From: Pontibacter sp. SGAir0037
Lineage (GTDB): Bacteria > Bacteroidota > Bacteroidia > Cytophagales > Hymenobacteraceae
NCBI RefSeq assembly: GCF_005491705.1
Contig: NZ_CP028092.1
Location: forward strand, 1,736,001-1,800,000
DNA length: 64,000 nt
Reading direction: 5' to 3'
The position numbers were made by a program, and so were the translations under genes. The notes under the pieces are model-generated. The model saw only the letters and a program-made list of their open reading frames with translations, made no database searches and was not told where the DNA came from. Shown piece after piece: positions 37,309 through 45,589 of this stretch; the first letter of the stretch is position 1, and each line of letters begins with the position of its first letter.

Positions 37309-38088
37309 CTAAAAGAACCTGGTAACTAAAACACTGATAGCGGTAATAATGGAGATCGTAAGCCCGATATTAGCCACATAGTTTTCCCGTAAGTTACGAG
37401 CCGGCAAGGGGTCAACCACAATCATATCATTCGGCTGAAGAAAAAAGTTCGACTGGCTGATAATGTCATCATCTAAAACACTGAAAGTATAAAGCTTTGC
37501 CTGCCCTTCCTCGTATCGGATAAGCTTTATCCTGCTCCTGTTAGAGTAATTGCTGAAACCGCCAGCCATTGCAATTGCTTCCAGCAAGTTCAGATTGTCC
37601 TGGTAGGTAACGTACTGCCCCTGCCCGGGCACTTCTCCTAAAACAGTAAACCGGAAGGTAAGCAAGCGAAGAGTAACGGTCGGGTTCTCCAGCATCGGCT
37701 TTAAGGCTTCTGTCACTTTAATTCTTGCATCTGGCAGAGAAAGTCCCTGCAGCTTTACTTTTCCAACGACAGGCAAAAGAATATCGCCGGCTGCATCTAT
37801 TGTATAGCCACTTAACAGCGGATCAGATCCAGTTGCCCCGGCATCTGCATTCAGAAAGTTGAATTCGGTAGCTGTGGTGCTATGCACTTGAAGGGAAACG
37901 ACATCGCCCGCTTTTAAGGTATACACTTTCTGCTGCAGCGAATAAGTTTTCAGCAAAGCATCGGCCTGGCCCTGGTTAGAAACAGGTGGATTATCCTGCA
38001 GGAGCGTGATTTTCTTTTGTGGGACACAAGATCCCAGGATAAAAATCAGCAGCCATACTCCTGTTAATAATAAGCGATTATGCGTCAT
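37309..38088 (-). CDS. Polysaccharide export outer-membrane lipoprotein (Wza-like)
   Basis: 259 residues with a lipoprotein signal peptide (lipobox ILGSC, Cys21). The Poly_export domain spans about 50-140 (KAGDVVSLQVHSTT, YTIDAAGDILLPVVGKVKLQG, with VTEALKPMLENPTVTLRLL) and an SLBB-type domain follows (FTVLGEVPGQGQYVTYQDNLNLLEAIAMAGG). A C-terminal membrane helix (about 234-256, NIGLTISIITAISVLVTRF) is typical for Bacteroidota members. It is the outer-membrane or periplasmic part of the export path, paired with the Wzc-like kinase 26 bases downstream. Confidence 0.9.
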   Translation of the reverse strand: MTHNRLLLTGVWLLIFILGSCVPQKKITLLQDNPPVSNQGQADALLKTYSLQQKVYTLKAGDVVSLQVHSTTATEFNFLNADAGATGSDPLLSGYTIDAAGDILLPVVGKVKLQGLSLPDARIKVTEALKPMLENPTVTLRLLTFRFTVLGEVPGQGQYVTYQDNLNLLEAIAMAGGFSNYSNRSRIKLIRYEEGQAKLYTFSVLDDDIISQSNFFLQPNDMIVVDPLPARNLRENYVANIGLTISIITAISVLVTRFF

Positions 38089-38291
38089 GTAAGCAATTCA
38101 ACATGGTTGGGATTTTACCTGCAACAAAAAGCAGGCTAAATTTATTTCATTATGTAAAAATAAAAATAATTCAAAAAGCTTGTTGTTCATCTGCTTTCAG
38201 AAAATTAACAGCATTCTACTGCTCAACTTCTTAAGAGCATACATTAAAAGGTGAAATTAATATCTTGGTATAGATTTCACATGGTTTATTC

Positions 38292-39149
38292 CTAAAATGA
38301 GACCTGAATTCCGTTCGTAATGGAATAGATAAAATTCGTTACGGGTACAATTGGCCGGTTCTCGAAGGTGCAGTTAAAGCCTGTGCGCATCGTTAAATGT
38401 TTGCTTAGTTGCGTATTAAGGCTGACATCACCACTCACCCTGTTCCGGAAAGCATCGATCAGATGATCGTAACCTGTCTGGAAGTAAACTATTGAATTCA
38501 GCCCCACCGCTTCGCTGAACTTTGCCCTGGCACTAAAGTAGTTAGAAGATTTCGGCAGATCAGAGACCCGTACCAGTCCTTCCACTTCCGGATCACGCCA
38601 CTCTTCCCGCTCCCACATAAAACCTGAACCAACAAAAAAGCTCACCTTATCTGTATGGCGCAAGGTATACCGAACCCCGCCTCCATTTAACAGCCGCATG
38701 TTTAAACCCCGTGCATCGTCGTACTGATATTGCGTGTAAAGCTCGTACGTCAGCTTACGGCGGTGCCAGAGGTTTACCCGGAAATGGGTAAATCCATTAT
38801 TAGCCACCGTATTCCGCTCTTCCCTGGATGTGTAATTGATCAGCACATAATTCAGATTATTAAAAAGCATGTAGGCGTGGTACTTAGAAATGTAAGCGAT
38901 ATCGGCATTCAAGGTTAAACTAAGGTAATTATTTGGGTTATCTTTTCCTGCATTCCGGTTGAACATAGAAAAGTCCACGCCACCTTTCCCTGTCCAGTAA
39001 TGGGTGGTATCCTTACTAATTCGGGCTCGTTCTATATTCAGGATCTGGCTCTTTACAGTGGTAGACAATAAGATAAACAAAATTGTAAAGAGAAATGTAC
39101 GAGGCAAGGCAATTGTAAATTTAGCTAAAGCTAGATCAGGTGCATCCAT
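38292..39149 (-). CDS. Outer-membrane beta-barrel protein (DUF481-like)
   Basis: 285 residues as read from the ATG 39147-39149. A signal peptide is visible (PRTFLFTILFILLSTTVKSQ, about 16-35) and the mature part is rich in alternating aromatic and polar strands ending in an aromatic residue (NGIQVSF), the mark of an outer-membrane barrel. Blocks such as VRYTLRHTDKVSFFVGSGFMWEREEW and DVSLNTQLSKHLTMRTGFNC resemble DUF481 (YdiY-like) proteins. The promoter at 39155-39186 would start transcription about 2 bases before this ATG, so the real start may be the TTG at 39105-39107, directly before the signal peptide. Function unknown; it may belong to the polysaccharide locus or be independent. Confidence 0.75.
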   Translation of the reverse strand: MDAPDLALAKFTIALPRTFLFTILFILLSTTVKSQILNIERARISKDTTHYWTGKGGVDFSMFNRNAGKDNPNNYLSLTLNADIAYISKYHAYMLFNNLNYVLINYTSREERNTVANNGFTHFRVNLWHRRKLTYELYTQYQYDDARGLNMRLLNGGGVRYTLRHTDKVSFFVGSGFMWEREEWRDPEVEGLVRVSDLPKSSNYFSARAKFSEAVGLNSIVYFQTGYDHLIDAFRNRVSGDVSLNTQLSKHLTMRTGFNCTFENRPIVPVTNFIYSITNGIQVSF

Positions 39150-39563
39150 AGAGACAAATATAACCTTTCAGGTGGATTAGTAACAAAACTAAATGCAGCT
39201 AAAGCAATACCTATCCGTGACAAGTTTTTCAACGGTGTTGTGCAGCACAGGAAATTTTTACCTGGAGTAAGCGAGGGCAAAGACAGTAGCTAATCTGATT
39301 TTGAAAATATGACTTGATATTCCTTTGAAATTTTTCACTACATTAAAGTTTAGGAATGGCTAAGGAAAATTATGAATAACTGGCTTATCTTTCATGGTAT
39401 AACTTCGTCCTCTTAAAAGAGGTAGGGCATTACGCCATACCTCTTGCAAAACTTATGTGATATTAACGCGAATTTCACCGGTTTTTTCAGGTAAAAGAAA
39501 GGCATACTTGTAATACCACGACTTTGTAAGCAAATTGCAGTTCTTCTTTTCAGCCATTATACT
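39150..39563. other. Gene-free region between divergent units (414 bases)
   Basis: It holds the promoter of the beta-barrel gene at its left end and, at 39409-39445, three copies of a complementary 6-base word (CCTCTT at 39409, AAGAGG at 39417, CCTCTT at 39440) that can form two mutually exclusive hairpins; the second has an 8-bp stem AAGAGGTA / TACCTCTT plus GGC/GCC. No open frame or RNA gene was recognised, and no clear promoter for the HD gene. Confidence 0.6.
39155..39186 (-). promoter_or_regulatory. Probable promoter of the beta-barrel gene
   Basis: On the minus strand TTG (complement of 39184-39186), 21 bases and TATATTTG (complement of 39155-39162). The spacing equals that of the accA promoter. 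It implies a leaderless message or a later start codon for the gene at 38292. Confidence 0.5.
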
Positions 39564-40223
39564 ATGAGCACATACTCCACCTCAATAATTGACAATACTG
39601 CCCGGCATGTACAAAATCTGTTAACAGGAGAAGGATCCGGCCATGACTGGTGGCATATCCGGCGGGTGTGGCGAACAGCAAAAGCATTGGCCGAAGAAGA
39701 GCAGGCGGATATGTTTGTAGTGGAACTGGCGGCCCTTTTGCACGACATTGGGGATCATAAATTCCATAACGGGGATGAAACCATGGGGGCAAAACTTTCC
39801 CGCGCCTGGATGGAGCAGCAACAGGTGCCCGAAAGTAAGATTGTGCGGGTTTGCCAGGTGATAGATGAAGTTTCTTTCAAAGGTGCCGGAACCTCTTCGG
39901 CTGTCAGCTCACTGGAAGCACAGGTTGTGCAGGATGCCGACAGGCTTGATGCCATAGGAGCTATAGGCATTGCAAGGGCCTTTGCTTATGGAGGCCATAA
40001 AGGCCGTGAAATGCATAACCCTGCTGTAGCGCCTGTGTTGCATACCAGTTTCGAGGAATACAAGAAAAACAGCGGGCCCACCCTCAACCACTTTTACGAA
40101 AAGCTCTTCCTGCTAAAGGACCGTATGCATACAGCTTCTGCCAGAAGACTGGCTGCGAAACGCCACGATTTCATGGATGAGTTTGTTACCCGGTTTCTGG
40201 CCGAATGGGATGGGGAGCGATAA
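39564..40223 (+). CDS. HD-domain phosphohydrolase (YedJ/YpgQ-like)
   Basis: 219 residues. The metal ligands of an HD domain are visible: H31 (SGHDWWHIRRVW), H60-D61 (LLHDIGDHKF) and D124 in VVQDADRLDAIGAIGIARAF. This order and the length match the YedJ/YpgQ group, cytoplasmic phosphohydrolases, some of which act on nucleotides. The ATG at 39564 is the natural start. It is followed after 32 bases by the Kef antiporter, probably in one transcript. Substrate unknown. Confidence 0.85.
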   Translation: MSTYSTSIIDNTARHVQNLLTGEGSGHDWWHIRRVWRTAKALAEEEQADMFVVELAALLHDIGDHKFHNGDETMGAKLSRAWMEQQQVPESKIVRVCQVIDEVSFKGAGTSSAVSSLEAQVVQDADRLDAIGAIGIARAFAYGGHKGREMHNPAVAPVLHTSFEEYKKNSGPTLNHFYEKLFLLKDRMHTASARRLAAKRHDFMDEFVTRFLAEWDGER

Positions 40224-40255
40224 TATACGATTAAAAATTATTAAAATTCTGAAGG

Positions 40256-42238
40256 ATGGAAATACCCTTACTCACGGATATAGTTATCATTTTAGGGCTT
40301 TCAGTAGTCGTAATCCTCATCTTTCAGAAACTGAAGCTGCCCACTATCCTGGGCTTCCTGGCTACGGGCATTATTACGGGTCCGCATGGCCTTAGCCTTA
40401 TTGCCGATACCCATAACATTGAAATACTGGCAGAGATAGGCGTTATCCTGCTGCTGTTTATTATAGGGATGGAGTTCTCGCTCCGCAATCTGGCACTTAT
40501 AAAAAGAACAGTACTGGTGGGCGGTACAACCCAGGTTTTCCTGACCATTGGTTTTGTTGCGGCTATACTTTGGGGTACAGGCATGCCACTCACACATGCA
40601 ACCTTTATTGGTTTCCTGTTTTCCTTAAGTAGTACAGCCATTGTGCTGAAACTATTACAGGACAAAGGTGAAATCAACAGTCCGCACGGTAAAATAGTGC
40701 TGGGTGTTTTAATCTTCCAGGACATTATTGTGGTGCCCATGATGCTGGTTACCCCCTTAATGGCCGGGGATTCAGATGATATTCTCACCGAATTGCTGCT
40801 CATGGCGCTTAAGGGTGTGTTTGTGATCGTTTTCGTCTTGATCAGTGCGCGCTACCTGGTACCAAAGCTTTTATACTTGGTGGCACAAACCAAAAGCAAA
40901 GAACTGTTTATTTTAAGCGTGGTCGTGATCTGCTTCGCTGTTGCCTGGCTGACCTCCTCCCTGGGTCTTTCTCTGGCGCTGGGAGCTTTTATGGCAGGTT
41001 TAATTATTTCAGAATCTGAGTACAGCCATCAGGCAACAAGCAATATTCTGCCTTTCCGGGAGATATTTACAAGTTTCTTTTTTGTGTCGATAGGTATGCT
41101 CCTCGATGCCAGCTTTATGGTGCAGCACCTGCCGGTAATTTTGCTTTTAACCTTGGCAGCAGCAATTCTCAAATGCCTGGTTGCTTTCACAGCAGCAAAA
41201 GTGCTTCATTTTCCTGTCCGTACATCCATGCTGGTAGGTCTGTCGCTCTTCCAGGTAGGTGAATTTGCTTTTATCTTATCGAAAACCGGTATCGAAAGCG
41301 GTCTGCTCTCACCAGAGGTTTACCAGTATTTCCTTTCGATCTCGCTGCTCACTATGGCTATTACTCCTTTTATTATTCAGTATTATCACCCTATTTCTTC
41401 CAAGATCAGCCTGAAACTGGCTCCACACCAGAAAGAAACCTTACCCCATGAAGAAACGCATCATGATCTGTTGCACGACCTGAACGACCACATCGTGATA
41501 ATCGGCTACGGGATAAATGGACGTAATGTAGCCAAAGCAGCCAAACATGCGAACATACCTTACATTATTGTTGAGCTAAATGCCATTACCGTAAAAACAG
41601 AGCGGGAACAGGGAGAACCTATCCTATATGGTGATGCGGTACATGGCACTATCCTGTCTCACCTGCATATTCTGAAAGCGCGTGTCGTGGTGGTTGCTAT
41701 TTCAGACCCGGAAGCCACCAGGCGAATTATCGTTAGCATTCGGGAAATAAGTGAGAAGGTACACATTATTGTCAGGACCCGCTTTGTGCAGGAAATGGAA
41801 GAGAATTACCGCCTCGGAGCAGATGAAGTTATACCGGAGGAGTTTGAAACTTCTATTGAAATCTTTACCCGGGTTCTTTCCAAATACCTGATGCCACGGG
41901 ATGAAATCCAGGAGTTCACGAACAGCATCAGGGCCGATAACTATGAAATGCTCCGCAGCCTCACACGCAATGCTAATGCAGTATCGAATATTGGTTTTGA
42001 CTTACCGGATATAGAGGTTGCCAGCCTTCGGGTGTATACACAAGATGAAACGATTGTAGATAAAACACTGCTGGAAGCGGATTTCAGGCTCAGATTTAAC
42101 ATCACGATCGTAGCCATCAAAAGGGAAAACACTACCCTGCTGGATATTAATGCCAAAACCAAGCTTCGGCAGGGAGACCTGGTTTATGTGGTGGGAAGGC
42201 CGGAGGACGTGATGCGCTTTAACAATAACCTGAAATAA
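40256..42238 (+). CDS. Kef-type monovalent cation:H+ antiporter with RCK domains
   Basis: 660 residues: a CPA2 transporter domain of about 12 membrane segments (1-385), with KLPTILGFLATGIITGPHGL near the start and GAFMAGLIISESEYSHQ in the middle; an RCK_N domain (about 410-530, IVIIGYGINGRNVAKAAKHANI) that binds NAD(H) or similar; and an RCK_C domain (about 575-655). It exports K+ or Na+ in exchange for protons and is gated by its cytoplasmic domains. No KefF/KefG ancillary oxidoreductase is next to it. The gene has a normal start and stop; a long hairpin follows (42256-42300). Confidence 0.9.
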   Translation: MEIPLLTDIVIILGLSVVVILIFQKLKLPTILGFLATGIITGPHGLSLIADTHNIEILAEIGVILLLFIIGMEFSLRNLALIKRTVLVGGTTQVFLTIGFVAAILWGTGMPLTHATFIGFLFSLSSTAIVLKLLQDKGEINSPHGKIVLGVLIFQDIIVVPMMLVTPLMAGDSDDILTELLLMALKGVFVIVFVLISARYLVPKLLYLVAQTKSKELFILSVVVICFAVAWLTSSLGLSLALGAFMAGLIISESEYSHQATSNILPFREIFTSFFFVSIGMLLDASFMVQHLPVILLLTLAAAILKCLVAFTAAKVLHFPVRTSMLVGLSLFQVGEFAFILSKTGIESGLLSPEVYQYFLSISLLTMAITPFIIQYYHPISSKISLKLAPHQKETLPHEETHHDLLHDLNDHIVIIGYGINGRNVAKAAKHANIPYIIVELNAITVKTEREQGEPILYGDAVHGTILSHLHILKARVVVVAISDPEATRRIIVSIREISEKVHIIVRTRFVQEMEENYRLGADEVIPEEFETSIEIFTRVLSKYLMPRDEIQEFTNSIRADNYEMLRSLTRNANAVSNIGFDLPDIEVASLRVYTQDETIVDKTLLEADFRLRFNITIVAIKRENTTLLDINAKTKLRQGDLVYVVGRPEDVMRFNNNLK

Positions 42239-42255
42239 CAGCACTGGTATTTTAC

Positions 42256-42300
42256 AGAAAGCGTTTTGGAAGAACTTACAGTTCTTCCAAAACGCTTTCT
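42256..42300. terminator. Long hairpin at the convergent junction of the Kef and DUF4136 genes
   Basis: A perfect 20-bp stem: the left arm at 42256-42275 begins AGAAAGCG, and the right arm at 42281-42300 is its exact complement, with loop TTACA. The TAA stop of the minus-strand gene (42276-42278) lies in the loop and its last seven codons form one arm. It probably ends transcription from both sides; there is no good U-tract on either strand. Confidence 0.7.
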
Positions 42301-42857
42301 ACCTGCGCCTGCACCTTTTTATAGCTGGCATTGAAATTTGAAATGGCTTCTTCCGACCAACCCCGCCATAGGAGTTCATTCGTCTGTGGCTGAACCAGGT
42401 CAACGATCAGGGTGCCTTGTTTGAACAAGTCTACAGAACGATAACCGGGCATATCTTCGTGTTTATAGTTATAGCGGTAGCCTGCCATATATGCATAGCT
42501 GTAGCCAAAGCCTGGAGGATAGGTGCCGGGGGCATCCTTTTCAAGCGGAACCGAAACACTTACATCGTATGCAACAAGCAGATCCGGATCAGAGGTTACC
42601 TTCTGATAGCCTCTTTCTTTCAGTTCTGCCTCAATAGCCTGTCTCAGGTTTTTATCCAGGCTTTTACCAAAGCTCTTCTCAAATTCAACTGGTGCAGCGG
42701 GCTGGTCCTGGTACCACGCATAGGTTTTGGGTTTACCCAATGCTGCTTCGGGCGCAGCTATGCTGCTGGTACGGTTAATGCCCGAGGTGGCCACACAGGC
42801 AGTAAATAAAACAGATAAAAGTAACGAGCAAAGGCCTGAGGCAAATCTGTTCTTCAT
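42276..42857 (-). CDS. DUF4136 lipoprotein
   Basis: Start placed at the ATG 42855-42857 (193 residues), which puts a lipoprotein signal at the N-terminus: KNRFASGLCSLLLSVLFTAC with Cys at about 21. The DUF4136 body follows: KTYAWYQDQPA, AIEAELKERGYQKV, DLLVAYDVSVSV and QGTLIVDLVQPQTNELLWRG. These proteins are membrane-anchored in the periplasm or outer membrane; their function is not established. It converges with the Kef gene and its 3' end is part of the hairpin. Confidence 0.88.
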   Translation of the reverse strand: MKNRFASGLCSLLLSVLFTACVATSGINRTSSIAAPEAALGKPKTYAWYQDQPAAPVEFEKSFGKSLDKNLRQAIEAELKERGYQKVTSDPDLLVAYDVSVSVPLEKDAPGTYPPGFGYSYAYMAGYRYNYKHEDMPGYRSVDLFKQGTLIVDLVQPQTNELLWRGWSEEAISNFNASYKKVQAQVESVLEEL

Positions 42858-42955
42858 GTAGAGTACAGTGTTAAAGCTTTCCAATAGTTTTACTTATAAA
42901 CGTTTACCCGAAACAAAAGAGTTAAAAAAGCAACGATTAACGGTTTTCTTTCAGG

Positions 42956-42998
42956 TGATTAATATCATTCCTGCTGCCAGCAAGGCTGTATAGCTTTG
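42956..42998 (+). promoter_or_regulatory. CRP/FNR-type operator and promoter of the acyl-CoA hydrolase gene
   Basis: TGATTAATATCA (42956-42967) has the arms TGAT/ATCA separated by four bases, like the FNR palindrome. Exactly 23 bases later stands TAGCTTTG (42991-42998), a perfect TAnnTTTG -7 element. The operator centre would be at about -41, the class II activator position. The same 23-base spacing occurs before ccoG and ccoNO. Confidence 0.65.
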
Positions 42999-43072
42999 CA
43001 GCAAATTAGAAATGCAAATATTAAAAACATCTGGCAGAGCTTAAAGGTATAGCCTATAAAGTTTATAAGAAA

Positions 43073-44362
43073 ATGACTCATACGAATCCTAACTATGCGA
43101 CAGCCGAAGAGGCACTGTCAGTAATTAAATCAGGCGACCGTGTGTTTATGCAGGGAAGCGCTGCCACACCTCAGTACCTGCTTCACAAATTGGCAGAACG
43201 TGCCTCAGAGCTCCGAAATGTAGAACTTGTCAGTATCACAACTTATGGAGAAATCCCCCTGACGGAAGAACGTTATCAAGATTCGTTTTTTATTAACTCG
43301 CTCTTTGTTTCTGCCAATGTGCGGGATGCCGTAAACAGCGGCCGCGGAGACTATGTACCAGTTTTTTTAAGTGAAATCCCGCACTTGTTCCGTTCCGGTA
43401 TCCTGCCCTTAGATGTAGCAATTGTGCATGTTTCGCCACCCGATAAACATGGCTACTGCTCATTAGGGGTTTCTGTAGACGTAACCCGCGAAGCTGTACT
43501 GAGCGCAAAGCATGTAATTGCGCAGGTAAATCCGCAAATGCCGAGAACACATGGCGATGGCTTGATTCATGTGAGCCGATTTAATGTGCTGGTAGAGGTA
43601 GACGAGGCCTTACCGGAAGTAGATTACAGCGAGCGTATCACAAGCAAAGAGGAAACAATTGGCCGTTATATAGCAGAAATGGTGGAAGATGGTGCCACCC
43701 TGCAAATGGGTATAGGCGCTATTCCCGATGCTGTACTGGGTAGCCTTACCAACCACAAAGAACTGGGTATCCATACTGAAATGTTTTCCAATGGCGTGAT
43801 GCCGCTCATCGAAAAAGGTGTGATCACCAACGAACACAAATACCGTCACCCGGGCCGCATAGCAACAGGGTTTATAGTGGGAAACCGCAAACTATACGAT
43901 TTTGTAGATGACAACCCGCTTATCCTGATGCAGCGCACCGATTATGTGAATGATGTCTCCATTATCCGCTCAAACCCAAAGGTAACGGCAATAAACAGTG
44001 CCATCGAAATAGATTTAACAGGCCAGGTAGTGGCTGATACCATTGGCACAAAGCAGTTCTCCGGCATTGGCGGCCAGATGGACTTTGTCAGAGGCGCGGC
44101 CTTGTCAGCCGGAGGCAAGCCTATTATTGCGCTTCCTTCTGTCACGGCCAAAGGTATTTCCAGAATTACGCCTTTCATCAACCAGGGAGCGGCTGTTACC
44201 ACTACCCGGGCTCACGTACACTATGTGGTTACAGAATATGGTGTCGCTTATTTATACGGAAAAAATCTGCGCCAGAGGGCAAAAGAGCTTATTCGTATTG
44301 CTCACCCCGACCACCAGGAGAACCTGGAACGGGAAGCCTATTCCCGCTTCAAACATCTGTAA
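43073..44362 (+). CDS. Acetyl-CoA hydrolase/CoA-transferase family protein
   Basis: 429 residues. Family I CoA-transferase marks: GDRVFMQGSAATPQ (21-34), GIGAIPDAVLGSL (213-225) and E236 in HTEMFSNGVMPLIEKG, the likely CoA-thioester forming glutamate. GGQMDFVRGAALS and EYGVAYLYGKNLRQRAKELI complete the pattern of acetyl-CoA hydrolase / 4-hydroxybutyrate CoA-transferase proteins. It moves CoA between acyl groups (often acetate, succinate or butyrate) in the cytoplasm. It has a probable FNR-type promoter (42956-42998), which suggests use when oxygen is low. The exact substrates are not known. Confidence 0.88.
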   Translation: MTHTNPNYATAEEALSVIKSGDRVFMQGSAATPQYLLHKLAERASELRNVELVSITTYGEIPLTEERYQDSFFINSLFVSANVRDAVNSGRGDYVPVFLSEIPHLFRSGILPLDVAIVHVSPPDKHGYCSLGVSVDVTREAVLSAKHVIAQVNPQMPRTHGDGLIHVSRFNVLVEVDEALPEVDYSERITSKEETIGRYIAEMVEDGATLQMGIGAIPDAVLGSLTNHKELGIHTEMFSNGVMPLIEKGVITNEHKYRHPGRIATGFIVGNRKLYDFVDDNPLILMQRTDYVNDVSIIRSNPKVTAINSAIEIDLTGQVVADTIGTKQFSGIGGQMDFVRGAALSAGGKPIIALPSVTAKGISRITPFINQGAAVTTTRAHVHYVVTEYGVAYLYGKNLRQRAKELIRIAHPDHQENLEREAYSRFKHL

Positions 44363-44392
44363 GCAGAAGCAACATAAACAGGAAATTTCCGT

Positions 44393-44423
44393 GTAAGAGC
44401 AACAGCTATATTGTTGCTCTTAC
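44393..44423 (+). terminator. Hairpin between the CoA-transferase and DUF1206 genes
   Basis: A perfect 12-bp stem GTAAGAGCAACA / TGTTGCTCTTAC (44393-44404 and 44412-44423) with a 7-base loop. It ends 5 bases before the DUF1206 start codon, so it either ends the upstream message or hides the translation start of DUF1206. No U-tract follows. Confidence 0.55.
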
Positions 44424-44428
44424 TATCT

Positions 44429-45256
44429 ATGGAAGATATTGCCACCTATGTACCTTCTCCGCCGCCGCACTGGGTAGAGCGTTTTGCTAAATTTGGCTTA
44501 ACGGCCAAAGGTATTGTATACTGCCTTGTTGGCACAATCGCCTTTATGGCAGCCTTCCGCATCAACGGCAACTCAACCGAAGATGCCAGCCGCAGCAGCG
44601 TGTTCAGTTTTATTTTGCAACAGCCATTCGGACAGGTTTTGCTGGCGCTCATTGCTGTGGGACTGCTATGTTTTGCTTTGTGGAGGATTATACAGGCTGT
44701 GAAGGATACCGAACAGAAAGGTTCTGACCCCATGGGCATTGGCCGCCGTATCAGCTACGCCTTCAGCGGGATTGTATATGGCTCATTTGCTGTGCTGGCT
44801 GCTAAGATGGTTATGGGCAGCCGGGGTTCCGATGGAGGCGAGGATTCAAGGCAAACGCTGGCCAGGGAGTTACTGCAGCAACCTTTCGGGCAATGGCTGG
44901 CAGGCGCAGTGGCAATCGGCACCATGATCTGGGGGTTGTCCCAAATTTACCGTTCATTTTCAGGTAAGTATAAAAAATCTGTTCAGCGGGCGCACCACAC
45001 CCGAACCACCGAGAACATCCTTCTAAAAACAGGCAAGGTTGGCTATCTGGCAAGAGGAGTAGTCTTAAACATCATTGGTTACCTGTTCCTGAAAGCCGCC
45101 CTGGATGCAAACCCGCAGGAAGCGGGGAATACCACCAGTGCTTTCCGATTTTTACAGGAATCTTCCTATGGTTCCTTTTTACTCGGTACTGTAGCACTTG
45201 GACTGATTTGCTATGGAATCTTTATGTTTGTAAGGGCCCGGTACCAGGCTTTATAA
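44429..45256 (+). CDS. DUF1206 membrane protein
   Basis: Start placed at the ATG 44429-44431 (275 residues, MEDIATYVPSPPPHWVERF); the frame upstream to a TTG is inside the hairpin. It has six membrane segments in three tandem units of about 70-80 residues: KFGLTAKGIVYCLVGTIAFMAA, GRRISYAFSGIVYGSFAVLAA and GKVGYLARGVVLNIIGYLFLKAA, each followed by a second helix with a QPFGQ-like or SSYG turn. This is the DUF1206 architecture; the function is unknown. It lies 66 bases after the CoA-transferase gene. Confidence 0.85.
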   Translation: MEDIATYVPSPPPHWVERFAKFGLTAKGIVYCLVGTIAFMAAFRINGNSTEDASRSSVFSFILQQPFGQVLLALIAVGLLCFALWRIIQAVKDTEQKGSDPMGIGRRISYAFSGIVYGSFAVLAAKMVMGSRGSDGGEDSRQTLARELLQQPFGQWLAGAVAIGTMIWGLSQIYRSFSGKYKKSVQRAHHTRTTENILLKTGKVGYLARGVVLNIIGYLFLKAALDANPQEAGNTTSAFRFLQESSYGSFLLGTVALGLICYGIFMFVRARYQAL

Positions 45257-45589
45257 TTAGCCGCAAGAGGTATTTAATTAGTCACCTGTGGCAGACACCC
45301 ATTAATAAGCTAATTATCAATATTTTACCTTTTTAGTGCAGCTTGCAATAATCAGCAGCATACTGAAAACACGCTGCGTAAACACTGTACCCTGAGCATT
45401 GCTAAACCCGGCAGAATATCAGGATTTCATGCCCTTTAGCAAAGATTTGCCCATTATAACAAAACATTGATTATCAATAATTTAATTATTTACATTTTCC
45501 CAAAATGGAAAACTTTACTAATTAATGTTTATTTGGTATCATATTGTAGTATATTTGATAATCAGAACTGAGTGTGCTAGAGTACTTTC
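45257..45589. other. Gene-free region before the response regulator (333 bases)
   Basis: No open frame was recognised. It holds two direct copies of ATTATCAATA (45313-45322 and 45470-45479) and an inverted copy of GATTATCAA (TTGATAATC at 45555-45563), which overlaps a -7-like element TATATTTG (45550-45557). The palindrome TTGATTATCAA lies at 45467-45477. The leader of the response-regulator gene begins about 28 bases before its ATG. No terminator was seen for the DUF1206 gene. Confidence 0.5.
45550..45557 (+). promoter_or_regulatory. Possible -7 element of the response-regulator promoter
   Basis: TATATTTG matches TAnnTTTG. No TTG stands at the usual 19-21 base distance, so activation by a regulator, perhaps through the overlapping TTGATAATC word, is possible. 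Confidence 0.4.

Noticed and set aside
38292..39563. Possible CRISPR or repeat array
   Set aside because: No regularly spaced direct repeats of 20-40 bases were found here or elsewhere in the window.
40301..40803. Long minus-strand frames inside the Kef antiporter gene
   Set aside because: They are shadows of the real plus-strand gene; the Kef motifs and coding bias are on the plus strand.
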